Source: CAZWUL01 sp964636625 (GTDB lineage Bacteria; Atribacterota; Phoenicimicrobiia; Phoenicimicrobiales; Stramentimicrobiaceae). From it: a DNA stretch of 55,108 nucleotides. The notes under the pieces were generated by a model. That model was not told the origin of the DNA. It did not search any database and was given only the letters and a program-made list of their open reading frames with translations. Shown piece after piece: positions 44,076-52,908 of this stretch. Each line of letters begins with the position of its first letter. Within the stretch, counting starts at the first letter, position 1. The DNA is taken from positions 1 through 55,108 of the forward strand of contig CAZWUL010000002.1 in assembly GCA_964636625.1 (NCBI GenBank), read 5' to 3'. The translations under genes and the position numbers were made by a program.

Positions 44076-45284
44076 ATGGCAAATTATGAATCATTATCTT
44101 ACCTGAACGAATTAGATAAAAAAGAATTAAAAAATAAAAAAGTATTGGTCAGGGTTGATTTTAATGTTCCTTTAAATGAAAATATGCAAGTTAGCGATGA
44201 TACTAGGATTGTTAAGGCTCTGGATACTATAAAATACCTTTTATCAGCAGACTGTACCCTAATTCTTATGAGTCATTTAGGGAGACCAAAAGGAGAAGTT
44301 GTTGATAAGATGAGACTAAAACCTGTTGGAAAATATTTATGTAACCTATTGAATAAAGATATTATTGAGCTTGATGATTGTATCGGACAGCCTGTCACAG
44401 ATGTTGTCTTAAAATCGAAGCCAGGAGACATTATTCTATTGGAAAATTTAAGGTTTCACGCAGAAGAAGAAAAAAATGATATTAATTTTGCAAAAAAACT
44501 TGCTTCAATAGCAGACATATATGTAAATGATGCTTTTGGGGCTGCCCATAGAGCACATGCCTCAACTGCTGGTGTGACTGAATATCTGCCATCTTATGCA
44601 GGTTTTTTGATAGAAAAAGAAGTCAAATCTTTAAATAAATTGCTTAATAATCCTGAAAAACCTTTTGTATCCATAATCGGAGGAGCAAAAGTGTCTGGAA
44701 AAATCGAGATATTAGAGAGTTTAGTAAAAGTATGTGATGTTTTGCTGATTGGAGGAGGTATGGCTTATACTTTTTTAGCTGCAAGGGGATATAATGTAGG
44801 AAAATCTATTTTAGAAAAAGATTTGATTGACTATGTAAAAAAAATAAATGAAAAAGCTGATGAGCAAAACACAGAGGTGATTATTCCAGTAGATTCTGTT
44901 ATGACGAAAGAGTTCAAAGAAAATGCTGAAAGCATAGATTTGCCGGTAGAAAAAATAGAATCTGATATGATAGGAATGGATATTGGCGAATCTACTATTG
45001 AACTGTATAAGGAAAAAATTGATAATGCTAAAACCATTTTTTGGAATGGCCCTTTAGGAGTTTTTGAAATGGAAAAATTTTCCAGAGGCACAAGGCAAAT
45101 TGCCGAAAAAATAGCCAGTTTAGGAAAAAATGTTTTTACAGTTGTTGGAGGAGGGGACTCTATAGCAGCAATTAACAAGATCGGCCTTGCTGATAAAATT
45201 TCACATATTTCAACAGGTGGAGGCGCATCACTGGAGTATTTAGGTGGGAAAAAACTACCCGGGATAGACGCTCTAAAGAAGTAA
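44076..45284 (+). CDS. pgk: Phosphoglycerate kinase
   Basis: 402 aa. VRVDFNVPLNE, SHLGRPKGE, LENLRFHAEEE, NDAFGAAHRAHAST, GGAKVSGKI and the C-terminal TGGGASLEYLGGK are all present. Glycolytic ATP-forming step. It stands apart from gap and tpi. AAGGAGA lies seven bases before the ATG, and an excellent terminator follows. Confidence 0.98.
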   Translation: MANYESLSYLNELDKKELKNKKVLVRVDFNVPLNENMQVSDDTRIVKALDTIKYLLSADCTLILMSHLGRPKGEVVDKMRLKPVGKYLCNLLNKDIIELDDCIGQPVTDVVLKSKPGDIILLENLRFHAEEEKNDINFAKKLASIADIYVNDAFGAAHRAHASTAGVTEYLPSYAGFLIEKEVKSLNKLLNNPEKPFVSIIGGAKVSGKIEILESLVKVCDVLLIGGGMAYTFLAARGYNVGKSILEKDLIDYVKKINEKADEQNTEVIIPVDSVMTKEFKENAESIDLPVEKIESDMIGMDIGESTIELYKEKIDNAKTIFWNGPLGVFEMEKFSRGTRQIAEKIASLGKNVFTVVGGGDSIAAINKIGLADKISHISTGGGASLEYLGGKKLPGIDALKK

Positions 45285-45356
45285 GGCTTTATAATAAGTT
45301 ACTATTAAAAACAAAGAAAAAACAATACAAGATTGGTTTATAATATAAGAATTAAA

Positions 45357-45398
45357 AAAATAATAATGGATAGGCAAATGTCTATCCATTATTATTTT
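45357..45398. terminator. Strong terminator after pgk, possibly bidirectional
   Basis: A long stem (AATAATGGATAG at 45362-45373 with CTATCCATTATT at 45382-45393) continues into A/T tracts on both sides: AAAA before and TTTT after. Loop is about eight bases. Confidence 0.85.
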
Positions 45399-45505
45399 AT
45401 ATAGGAATAAAAGAATATAACCAGCAAAAACCAAATATCGAGAAATATATTTATAAAATTACAAAAATATAAAGAGAGTACCTTTTTTAAAAGTAATGAT
45501 AAAAG

Positions 45506-45533
45506 TTGACAAAGAATATTTATGTTGTATAAT
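45506..45533 (+). promoter_or_regulatory. Promoter of the CsoR/CstR-like gene
   Basis: Perfect TTGACA (45506-45511) and TATAAT (45528-45533) with a 16-base spacer. Expected transcription start is near 45540, within the operator. Confidence 0.75.
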
Positions 45534-45537
45534 TTAA

Positions 45538-45554
45538 ATACCCTAGGGGGGTAT
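45538..45554. promoter_or_regulatory. CsoR-family operator
   Basis: ATACCCTAGGGGGGTAT is the inverted repeat with C/G-tracts recognised by CsoR/RcnR/CstR-type repressors. It covers the predicted start of transcription, and its GGGGGG is also the only candidate Shine-Dalgarno for the repressor gene, so autoregulation is expected. No second copy is found in the window. Confidence 0.7.
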
Positions 45555-45563
45555 AGTAAAATT

Positions 45564-45848
45564 ATGTCAAAACATGAAAATATTAACGAAATTAATAAAA
45601 TAAAAATATTACAGCGTTTGAAAAGAATTGAAGGACAGATTAGGGGAATTCAGGGTATGATACTTGACAATCGCTCATGCGAAGAAATATTAATGCAGGT
45701 GTCAGCAGTAAAATCTGCTTTAAGCCGGGTTAATAAATTGATTTTAGAAGAAAAAGTTAATTCATGTTTTAATTACTCAGAGGAAATCTATCTTCCTCAA
45801 AGTGCCCTGGATGAAATTATTGAATTAATTAACAGGTTTGTAAGATAA
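45564..45848 (+). CDS. CsoR/FrmR-family repressor, CstR-like
   Basis: 94 aa all-helical DUF156 regulator: LQRLKRIEGQIRGIQGMI, CEEILMQVSAVKSAL. In CsoR the Cu(I) ligands are Cys-x24-His-x3-Cys. Here Cys39 and Cys68 keep the exact spacing of the two cysteines, but the His position is Lys64. Loss of that His with both Cys kept is the pattern of CstR, which senses persulfides; CsoR-type copper sensing is unlikely. The start is ATG 45564, because an in-frame ATG at 45522 lies inside the promoter. Sensor type is inferred. Confidence 0.85.
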   Translation: MSKHENINEINKIKILQRLKRIEGQIRGIQGMILDNRSCEEILMQVSAVKSALSRVNKLILEEKVNSCFNYSEEIYLPQSALDEIIELINRFVR

Positions 45849-45849
45849 A

Positions 45850-45879
45850 TTGACATAGTTTTATTTTATATCTTATAAT
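45850..45879 (+). promoter_or_regulatory. Promoter of the mcsA-mcsB-clpC-radA operon
   Basis: TTGACA (45850-45855), 18-base spacer, TATAAT (45874-45879), starting two bases after the repressor's stop codon. No CtsR heptad repeats and no CsoR-type palindrome overlap it. Confidence 0.7.
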
Positions 45880-45915
45880 TGTGCGGAAGAAATACCTGGA
45901 AAGAAGGTAAATATT

Positions 45916-46455
45916 ATGTTATGCCAGATGTGTAAAAAAAATGAAGCAACTGTAAAGATAGTTAAAGTTGTTGGTATGGGAAAAACAGAAATTAATGTAT
46001 GTAGCGAATGTGCAAATTACCTTTTGGGTAATACTATATCATCAATTTCTTTTTCTCAAAAAAATTTAAATGAAATATTAGGCAATCTTCTGAATACTTT
46101 TTATAAATATAGTGAGCAAGATAATTATAGTTCTTCTGATATTGAGCTTAAATGTATTAACTGTGGTTTAACATACAATGAATTCGTGAAGACCGGAAAA
46201 CTTGGTTGTAGTAAATGTTACGAAACATTTGCAAGACAAATGAAACCACTTTTAGAACGATTGCATGGGAATAGCGAGCATACCGGGAAAATTCCAGATG
46301 AAATTAAAGCCCATAATGATAGAATTAAAAAAATCAATATAATAAAGGAAGAGTTAAAAAAAGCTATATCTAAAGAAGAATATGAAAAAGCTGCCAAATT
46401 GAGGGATATTATTATTGAGGAAGAAAAAAAAGTTGGAATAAAAGGGAATGAATGA
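45916..46455 (+). CDS. mcsA: McsA, zinc-finger activator of protein arginine kinase
   Basis: 179 aa. Paired zinc-binding cysteines: CQMC and CSEC in the first third, CINC and CSKC in the middle, followed by a C-terminal UVR motif (EEYEKAAKLRDII). McsA activates McsB, whose start overlaps its end by eight bases. In Firmicutes ctsR precedes it; here a CsoR-family gene does. Confidence 0.92.
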   Translation: MLCQMCKKNEATVKIVKVVGMGKTEINVCSECANYLLGNTISSISFSQKNLNEILGNLLNTFYKYSEQDNYSSSDIELKCINCGLTYNEFVKTGKLGCSKCYETFARQMKPLLERLHGNSEHTGKIPDEIKAHNDRIKKINIIKEELKKAISKEEYEKAAKLRDIIIEEEKKVGIKGNE

Positions 46456-47515
46456 TAATACAGATAAATATATTAAACAATTAAGAGACTCAACATCGCT
46501 TTGGGTTAAAGGGCATGGACCCCAAAATCATATTGTTGTTAGCTCAAGGGTGAGGTTGGCTAGAAATATTAAAGATGTACCATTTCCTTTAAAAGCCAGT
46601 GATGAACAATTAAAAATAGTTTTGAGCCATAGTGAAAAAATTATAAAAGATAATAATTGTTTTGTAGATTTTAAGATTGTTAAACTAAATAATTTAACAT
46701 CAGTACAGAGAAATTTTTTAATTGAAAAACGATTAATAAGCATTGCCTTAGCTTCATTTAATAAACATTATAGTGCCTTTATCTATAACCCTGATGAGGT
46801 TATAAGTATTATGGTAAATGAAGAAGACCATTTCCGAATACAGTGTATGTTACCGGGTTTTCAGCTTCAAAAAGTATGGGATTTGATTAATTGGTATGAT
46901 GATAAGATAGAAAAAGAAGTTAAGTATGCTTTTGATAATTCACAGGGGTTTCTTACCTGTTGTCCGACAAATGCCGGTACTGGATTAAGAGCTTCTGTTA
47001 TGCTTCATTTGCCAGCTTTAATTATTTTAAACCGGATAAATGAGCAGTTAAAGTCAATATCGAATAAAGGGTATGCGGTAAGGGGTTTTTACGGTGAAGG
47101 CTCTGATTTTCATGGAAATCTTTTTCAAGTATCTAATCAGACAACATTAGGTTTAAGCGAAACTGAAATTATCAAACAAATAGAAAATGTTGTGGAGCAG
47201 TTAATTAATAAAGAACAAGAAGCAAGGGAAGAATTGATGGTCGGCGCAAAGAAAAAAATTGAAGACCAGGTTATGCGTTCTTATGGAATTTTAACAAATG
47301 CCAGAATTATATCAACAGCTGAAGCAGTAGACTTATTATCAAATATAAGACTTGGGATTGAAATGGGGATACTTATTAAAATAGGATATGATACTATAAA
47401 TCGCTTAATGACAATAATACAGCCAGGATATCTTCAGTTAACAAAAGGTAAAAAAATGGAGCAAGCTGAAAGGGGCGAAACCAGGGCAAAGCTCATTAGA
47501 GAGTTGTTGGCTTAA
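46448..47515 (+). CDS. mcsB: Protein arginine kinase McsB
   Basis: 355 aa phosphagen-kinase-like enzyme: VSSRVRLARNI, NEEDHFRIQC, CCPTNAGTGLRASVMLHLP, RGFYGEGSDFHGNLFQVSNQ. It phosphorylates arginines to mark proteins for ClpCP. The C-terminal allosteric box that I recall as RDxxRA reads RGETRA here (Asp to Gly). ATG start inside mcsA suggests coupling. Confidence 0.94.
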   Translation: MNDNTDKYIKQLRDSTSLWVKGHGPQNHIVVSSRVRLARNIKDVPFPLKASDEQLKIVLSHSEKIIKDNNCFVDFKIVKLNNLTSVQRNFLIEKRLISIALASFNKHYSAFIYNPDEVISIMVNEEDHFRIQCMLPGFQLQKVWDLINWYDDKIEKEVKYAFDNSQGFLTCCPTNAGTGLRASVMLHLPALIILNRINEQLKSISNKGYAVRGFYGEGSDFHGNLFQVSNQTTLGLSETEIIKQIENVVEQLINKEQEAREELMVGAKKKIEDQVMRSYGILTNARIISTAEAVDLLSNIRLGIEMGILIKIGYDTINRLMTIIQPGYLQLTKGKKMEQAERGETRAKLIRELLA

Positions 47516-47617
47516 TATACTATATTAAATTATAAATCCAGAAAATAAATTTATAATTAATGAAATTTTGATAGATTTGTGATATTAATCTAATAGGGAA
47601 GGATCGGAAGATTAAAA

Positions 47618-50101
47618 ATGTTTAAAAGATATACGGAAAAAGTAAGAAAAGTAATTATGATGGCACAAGAAGAAGCCGTCAATTTAAATCATAATTATAT
47701 TGGTACTGAACATATTTTGGTAGGGTTAGTAAAGGAAAATGAAGGAATTGCTGGGAAGGTGTTGCGAGACGTTGGTGCAGAACCTGATAAAATTGTCGAA
47801 GAAATAGAAAAAATTGTAGGGAAAGGCGAATATCAGGAAGTTAGTGAAATAACATTCACACCCAGAGCCAAAAAAGTCTTGGAGTTAGCATCCCAGGAGG
47901 CCAGTCAATTAGGACAAAATTATATTGGTACTGAACATTTATTAATGGGATTAATTAAAGAAGGTAGCGGTGTAGCTACTAGAATCTTAACTGAAATGGG
48001 TATCGATCTTGATAGTATTTACTCCCAGGTAATGAAAGTATTAATGGAAAGCGGACAATCAGAATCAACAGTTACCGGAGGAAGTATTAGAAAGGATAGC
48101 AAGGTACCTACATTAGATGAATTTGGACGCGATTTAACTGAACTTGCCAAAGAAGATAAATTAGATCCGGTGGTAGGCAGAAACAATGAGATTCAGCGAG
48201 TACTTCAAATACTAAGCCGTAGAAAGAAAAATAATCCTTGTTTAATCGGCGAAGCTGGAGTAGGGAAAACTGCTATTGTTGAAGGGTTGGCACAAAAAAT
48301 TGCCAACCATGATGTCCCGGAAATATTAAAGGGAAAAAGAATCATAAGTTTAGATCTAGCCCTAATAGTTGCTGGAACTAAATATAGAGGGGAATTTGAA
48401 AAAAGGTTAAAGAAGATTGTAAAAGAAGTGCAAAATTCAAATGATGTTATTCTGTTTATTGATGAATTGCACACCTTAGTTGGGGCAGGGGCTGCTGAGG
48501 GGGCTATTGACGCATCAAACATATTGAAACCAGCATTAGCCAGGGGAGAAATACAGGCTATTGGCGCCACAACCACTGACGAATATAGAAAATATATTGA
48601 GAAAGATAAGGCGTTGGAAAGGCGTTTTCAGCCGATATATGTTTTAGAACCATCTATCGAAGAAGCTATTCAAATATTATCAGGTTTACGAGATAAGTAC
48701 GAAGCTCATCACAAACTCACTATTACTGAACAAGCCCTGGTATCAGCAGTAAAATTAGCTGCCAGATATGTTTCAGGGCGATTTTTGCCTGATAAAGCCA
48801 TTGATGTTATTGATGAAGCTTCTTCAAGGGTTAAATTAAAAAATACAGTTTATCCCCCAGATGTAAAAGAAGTTGAAAATCAATTGCTAAAGATTAGAAA
48901 AGAGAAAGAATCTTCTGTTAAATTACAAGAATTTGAAAAAGCGGCAAAATTAAGAGACAAGGAAAGAAAATGCATGGAACGCTACAATGAAATAAAGAAA
49001 GAATGGGAAACAGGTAGGACTAAAGATAAAATTGAAGTAACAGATGAGGATGTAGCAGAGGTAGTGTCCAGCTGGAGCGGTGTTCCTGTGTACTCTATTA
49101 AAGAGGAAGAAACGAAAAAACTTATTCGAATGGAAGAAGAGCTGCATAAGAGAATTGTCGGGCAAGATGAAGCGATAAGTGCAATTTCAAAAGCAGTGCG
49201 TAGGGCTCGTGCTGGAATGAAAGACCCTAAAAGGCCTATTGGTTCTTTTATTTTTCTGGGACCCACTGGAGTTGGCAAAACTGAATTAGCAAGAAGTTTA
49301 GCAGAATTCCTTTTCGGAGACGAAAATGCAATGATTAGTTTGGATATGTCTGAATATATGGAAAAATTTGCAGTATCTCGTTTAGTAGGTGCTCCCCCAG
49401 GATATGTTGGCTATGAAGAAGGTGGTCAGTTAACCGAAAAGGTTAGAAGGCGTCCCTATTCTGTAGTATTGCTTGACGAGATTGAAAAAGCCCACCCAGA
49501 TGTATTTAATATTCTTTTGCAGATATTTGAGGATGGCAGGTTAACCGATGCACAGGGAAGGGTAATAGATTTTAAAAACACGGTCATTATAATGACCTCA
49601 AATGTAGGGGCTACACTAATTAAAAAAGGAAAATCTTTAGGATTCAGAAGTGCTAATGAACCAGTTCAGATGTCATATAAAGATATTAAGGACAGTGTAA
49701 TGGGAGAATTGAATAAAACCTTTAGACCAGAATTCCTCAATCGTATCGATGAAGTGATTGTCTTTAAAAGCTTAACAGAGAATGAGATAAAAGAAATTGC
49801 TGATTTATTGCTTGCAGAAGTTATTGAATTGCTAAATGAACAAAAAATGACAGCAATTATTAAAAAAAGTGCTAAAGATATTTTGGCGAAAGAGGGATAT
49901 GATCCTAACTTTGGAGCAAGACCATTGCGAAGGACAATTGAAAGGTTAGTAGAAAATCCTATTTCTGAAAAAATTCTTGCAGGTGAATTCCAGGAAAATG
50001 ATAATATTGTGATAAAAGGCAAAAAATCTAAAATTGTATTTGAAAAGAGCAAACAGAAAGCTGATATGAAAAATGAGAAAAAAAGCAAGGATAAAAAATA
50101 A
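47618..50101 (+). CDS. clpC: ATP-dependent Clp protease ATP-binding subunit ClpC
   Basis: 827 aa. Two Clp_N repeats (~1-150), AAA+ module 1 with GEAGVGKTA, a middle domain with a UVR motif (LQEFEKAAKLRDKE), AAA+ module 2 with GPTGVGKTE, and a D2-small domain (GYDPNFGARPLRR). It unfolds substrates, including arginine-phosphorylated proteins, for ClpP. The Lys-rich tail (~805-827) is longer than in most ClpC. ClpP is not in the window. GGAAGGA lies 5' of the ATG. Confidence 0.97.
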   Translation: MFKRYTEKVRKVIMMAQEEAVNLNHNYIGTEHILVGLVKENEGIAGKVLRDVGAEPDKIVEEIEKIVGKGEYQEVSEITFTPRAKKVLELASQEASQLGQNYIGTEHLLMGLIKEGSGVATRILTEMGIDLDSIYSQVMKVLMESGQSESTVTGGSIRKDSKVPTLDEFGRDLTELAKEDKLDPVVGRNNEIQRVLQILSRRKKNNPCLIGEAGVGKTAIVEGLAQKIANHDVPEILKGKRIISLDLALIVAGTKYRGEFEKRLKKIVKEVQNSNDVILFIDELHTLVGAGAAEGAIDASNILKPALARGEIQAIGATTTDEYRKYIEKDKALERRFQPIYVLEPSIEEAIQILSGLRDKYEAHHKLTITEQALVSAVKLAARYVSGRFLPDKAIDVIDEASSRVKLKNTVYPPDVKEVENQLLKIRKEKESSVKLQEFEKAAKLRDKERKCMERYNEIKKEWETGRTKDKIEVTDEDVAEVVSSWSGVPVYSIKEEETKKLIRMEEELHKRIVGQDEAISAISKAVRRARAGMKDPKRPIGSFIFLGPTGVGKTELARSLAEFLFGDENAMISLDMSEYMEKFAVSRLVGAPPGYVGYEEGGQLTEKVRRRPYSVVLLDEIEKAHPDVFNILLQIFEDGRLTDAQGRVIDFKNTVIIMTSNVGATLIKKGKSLGFRSANEPVQMSYKDIKDSVMGELNKTFRPEFLNRIDEVIVFKSLTENEIKEIADLLLAEVIELLNEQKMTAIIKKSAKDILAKEGYDPNFGARPLRRTIERLVENPISEKILAGEFQENDNIVIKGKKSKIVFEKSKQKADMKNEKKSKDKK

Positions 50102-50124
50102 AAGAATTATTTTAATTTTAAAAA

Positions 50125-51495
50125 ATGAAGAGAAATATAAGAGAAATCTTTAAGTGTAAAAATTGTAATTACAAAACCCCACAATGGTTGGGGCGCTGTC
50201 CAAGTTGTGGGGATTGGAATACTTTTGAAAAGTGTGAAAGTACTGTCGAAAAATACACAGGTAGGGAAAATAGCAACCTTGCTAAACCTATTAATTATTT
50301 TAAATTTAATGACGAAATGCAGAGGTATAATTCTGGAATCATAGAATTTGATAGAGTGTTGGGAGGAGGAATAGTGCTGGGTTCACTGGTACTTATTGGA
50401 GGTGAACCTGGTATTGGAAAATCTACTCTGGTTCTACAAGCAGCAAACAATTTTTCTAAAAATGTCGGAAAATCTTTATATGTCACAGCTGAGGAATCGG
50501 TCAGACAAATAAATATGAGGGCAAATCGTTTATCTGTGAATTCGCAAAATTTATTTTTACTTTCAGAAACCGATTTAGAAAAGATAATTGAACAGATACT
50601 CTTTATTAAGCCAAAAATTGCTATTATAGATTCTATTCAGATTATAAATGATAATTCTGTATTATCACCCCCGGGAAGCGTTAATCAGGTTAAAAGCTGC
50701 ACTTCAAAATTAATGGAAGTAGCTAAAAAAAATAGTATTGCCATGATTATTGTAGGGCATGTAACAAAAGGGGGTGCAATTGCGGGGCCGAAAATATTAG
50801 AACACATGGTAGATACAGTATTATACCTTGAAGGAGAAAAATATCACTCATTTAGACTATTAAGAGGCATAAAAAATCGTTTTGGTACAACTAATGAATT
50901 AGGCATATTTCAGATGAAGAATGAAGGATTGGAAGAGGTAAAAAATCCTTCAAAGATGTTACTATCGTCTCGGGCTCAATCTATTCCTGGAACGGTTACT
51001 ACTATAACATTTGAAGGCAGTCGTCCTTTAGCAGTTGAGATTGAAGCATTAGTAAATTCATCTTTTTTAAACAATCCCAGAAGAATAACAACAGGAGTTG
51101 ATTATAATAGGGTTTCTCTAATTATTGCAGTTTTGGAAAATAGATTGGGGTTGCAATTTCAATATAAAGATATCTATGTGAATGCTGCAGGAGGCATTAG
51201 AATCAACGAGCCTGCAATTGACTTGGGAATTGCCTTAGCTATTATTAGTAGTACAAAAGGTTATACTATAGAAATGGACACTGTTGCATTTGGAGAATTA
51301 GGATTAACTGGAGAGCTAAGAGCGGTTGGTATGGCTGAGCAGAGAATAAAGGAAGCACAAAAAATCGGTTATAAGAAAGTAATCATGCCTTTAGAAAATA
51401 CTAGACAATTATCTACTTTTTTTTCTGATAAAATGGAGTTAAATGGTGTTTACAATGTACAAGAGTTAATAGATATAATGAGACATGCTAAGTAA
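50125..51495 (+). CDS. radA: DNA repair protein RadA
   Basis: 456 aa. Zinc finger Cys11, Cys14, Cys25, Cys28; RecA-like ATPase with Walker A GEPGIGKST (Lys99); the RadA-specific KNRFG; and a C-terminal Lon-like domain (GGIRINEPAIDLGIALAI). It promotes branch migration in recombination. Gap after clpC is 23 bases with no evident Shine-Dalgarno, which suggests translational read-on from clpC. disA, the usual next gene in Firmicutes, is missing. Confidence 0.96.
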   Translation: MKRNIREIFKCKNCNYKTPQWLGRCPSCGDWNTFEKCESTVEKYTGRENSNLAKPINYFKFNDEMQRYNSGIIEFDRVLGGGIVLGSLVLIGGEPGIGKSTLVLQAANNFSKNVGKSLYVTAEESVRQINMRANRLSVNSQNLFLLSETDLEKIIEQILFIKPKIAIIDSIQIINDNSVLSPPGSVNQVKSCTSKLMEVAKKNSIAMIIVGHVTKGGAIAGPKILEHMVDTVLYLEGEKYHSFRLLRGIKNRFGTTNELGIFQMKNEGLEEVKNPSKMLLSSRAQSIPGTVTTITFEGSRPLAVEIEALVNSSFLNNPRRITTGVDYNRVSLIIAVLENRLGLQFQYKDIYVNAAGGIRINEPAIDLGIALAIISSTKGYTIEMDTVAFGELGLTGELRAVGMAEQRIKEAQKIGYKKVIMPLENTRQLSTFFSDKMELNGVYNVQELIDIMRHAK

Positions 51496-51546
51496 AATAT
51501 ATTAATATCTTATAAAATAAGGACAGAGTATGATTTCTCAATATTT

Positions 51547-51575
51547 TTGACACAAAATATGGCAAATGATATAAT
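51547..51575 (+). promoter_or_regulatory. Consensus promoter for the PIN/TRAM-cysS unit
   Basis: TTGACA (51547-51552), exactly 17 bases, TATAAT (51570-51575), with TG at the extended -10 position (51567-51568). It is the best promoter match in the window. A 140-base leader follows. Confidence 0.8.
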
Positions 51576-51648
51576 TTAATTGCTTTTCAATGGTTTAAGA
51601 TAGCTTTTAATCAATTTAATTTATTTTATAAATAAAAAGGAGGTGATT

Positions 51649-51704
51649 ATTACACCAAGTAAAAATAAAAAAAGACACTAATGGACAATTGGACAATTGA
51701 ATAA
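51649..51704 (+). other. Two coupled mini-ORFs in the leader
   Basis: AAGGAGGTGAT (51637-51647), a full-length match to the anti-Shine-Dalgarno, stands five bases before ATT 51649. From there the frame reads (M)TPSKNKKRH and stops at TAA 51679-51681. That stop overlaps ATG 51681, which opens MDNWTIE and ends at 51704, just before AAGGAGG of the main gene. GTG 51643 is an in-frame alternative start. Translation is not shown. Confidence 0.3.
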
Positions 51705-51718
51705 AGGAGGTACTTATT

Positions 51719-52861
51719 TTGTCAGGAGTGTTAAGGAAAATTTTTTGTATTATTTTTGTTCTGGCAGGTGGTTTTATTGGTTATGAAATATTTCCTGGCA
51801 TAAGATTCATAACAAATTTAGAGTTCTTAATTAATCAAAAATGGCTATTATACATTTTATCATTTATTATAGGTAGTTTTTTTGGATTTATAATATTTAT
51901 ACTAAGTAATAAAAAATTAAGCTCTTTAGGCGAAAGATTCATAACCTTTTTTTTAAAAATACCTACCCAGAATATTCTTTCAGGTGTTGTAGGTTTAATT
52001 GTAGGTTTAATAATTGCAAATTTACTGGCCTACTCATTGTCCTTTATCCCTTTTGTTGGAAATTATTTACCAATAATACTTAATATTTCGCTTGGTTTGT
52101 TAGGAATAATAGTAGGATTAAATAAAAGAGAGGAAAGTGTTAACTTTTATAGGAAGAGTATAGGAAGATTTAAAAAGAGGGACAGAGGAGTTTCGCAATA
52201 TCAACCGAAGATATTAGATACAAGCGTTATCATTGATGGAAGAGTAGCGGACATTTGCCAAACGGATTTTTTGGAGGGAGAATTAATTATACCGAGATTT
52301 GTATTAAATGAACTACAGGCTATAGCAGATTCCTCTGAACCACTAAAAAGAAATCGCGGGAGACGGGGTCTTGATGTATTAAATAGAATAAATAAAATAC
52401 ATACCAACAAAATTAAAATAATTAGTCAGGATTACCCTGATTTAAAAAGTGTTGATACAAAATTAATAAGGCTGGCAAAAGATCTTGATGCAAAAGTTCT
52501 TACAAATGATTATAACCTGAATAAGTTAGCCCAGTTAGAGAATATATCAGTGTTGAATATTAATGACCTTTCTAATGCATTAAAATCAGTTATTTTACCA
52601 GGAGAAGAATTGATAACACAGGTTATTAAAGAAGGAAAGGAATCGGGACAAGGAGTAGCCTATTTAGATGATGGTACCATGATTGTAGTTGAAAATGGTG
52701 TTAAAAACATTGGAGATAAAGTCAAAGTTACAGTGACAAGTATTTTACAGACACCTGCTGGAAGAATGATATTTGGCAGAGTTAAAGAAAAAATAGTAAC
52801 CAGGAAAAATTATGATTCCAGCGATAATAAAAAATTTTATTATAATAAAAAAAATCATTAA
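51719..52861 (+). CDS. PIN/TRAM-domain membrane protein (YacL family)
   Basis: 380 aa. Four N-terminal transmembrane helices (~5-145), a PIN-like RNase domain with the acidic site (ILDTSVIIDGRVADI, VDTKLIRLAKDL, VLTNDYNL), then a C-terminal TRAM domain (GQGVAYLDDGTMIVVENG). Probably a membrane-tethered nuclease; its substrate is not known. Start TTG with AAAGGAGG (51703-51710) eight bases upstream. In Firmicutes it sits between disA and ispD; here cysS follows and ispD is elsewhere. Confidence 0.9.
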   Translation: MSGVLRKIFCIIFVLAGGFIGYEIFPGIRFITNLEFLINQKWLLYILSFIIGSFFGFIIFILSNKKLSSLGERFITFFLKIPTQNILSGVVGLIVGLIIANLLAYSLSFIPFVGNYLPIILNISLGLLGIIVGLNKREESVNFYRKSIGRFKKRDRGVSQYQPKILDTSVIIDGRVADICQTDFLEGELIIPRFVLNELQAIADSSEPLKRNRGRRGLDVLNRINKIHTNKIKIISQDYPDLKSVDTKLIRLAKDLDAKVLTNDYNLNKLAQLENISVLNINDLSNALKSVILPGEELITQVIKEGKESGQGVAYLDDGTMIVVENGVKNIGDKVKVTVTSILQTPAGRMIFGRVKEKIVTRKNYDSSDNKKFYYNKKNH

Positions 52862-52908
52862 AAAATCATAAAATATTGTGGTTATTACTCAAAAATAAGG
52901 AGATTCAA

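Noticed and set aside
48205..50088. Several minus-strand frames opposite clpC
   Set aside because: Each overlaps invariant ClpC motifs; no ribosome-binding site or family resemblance.
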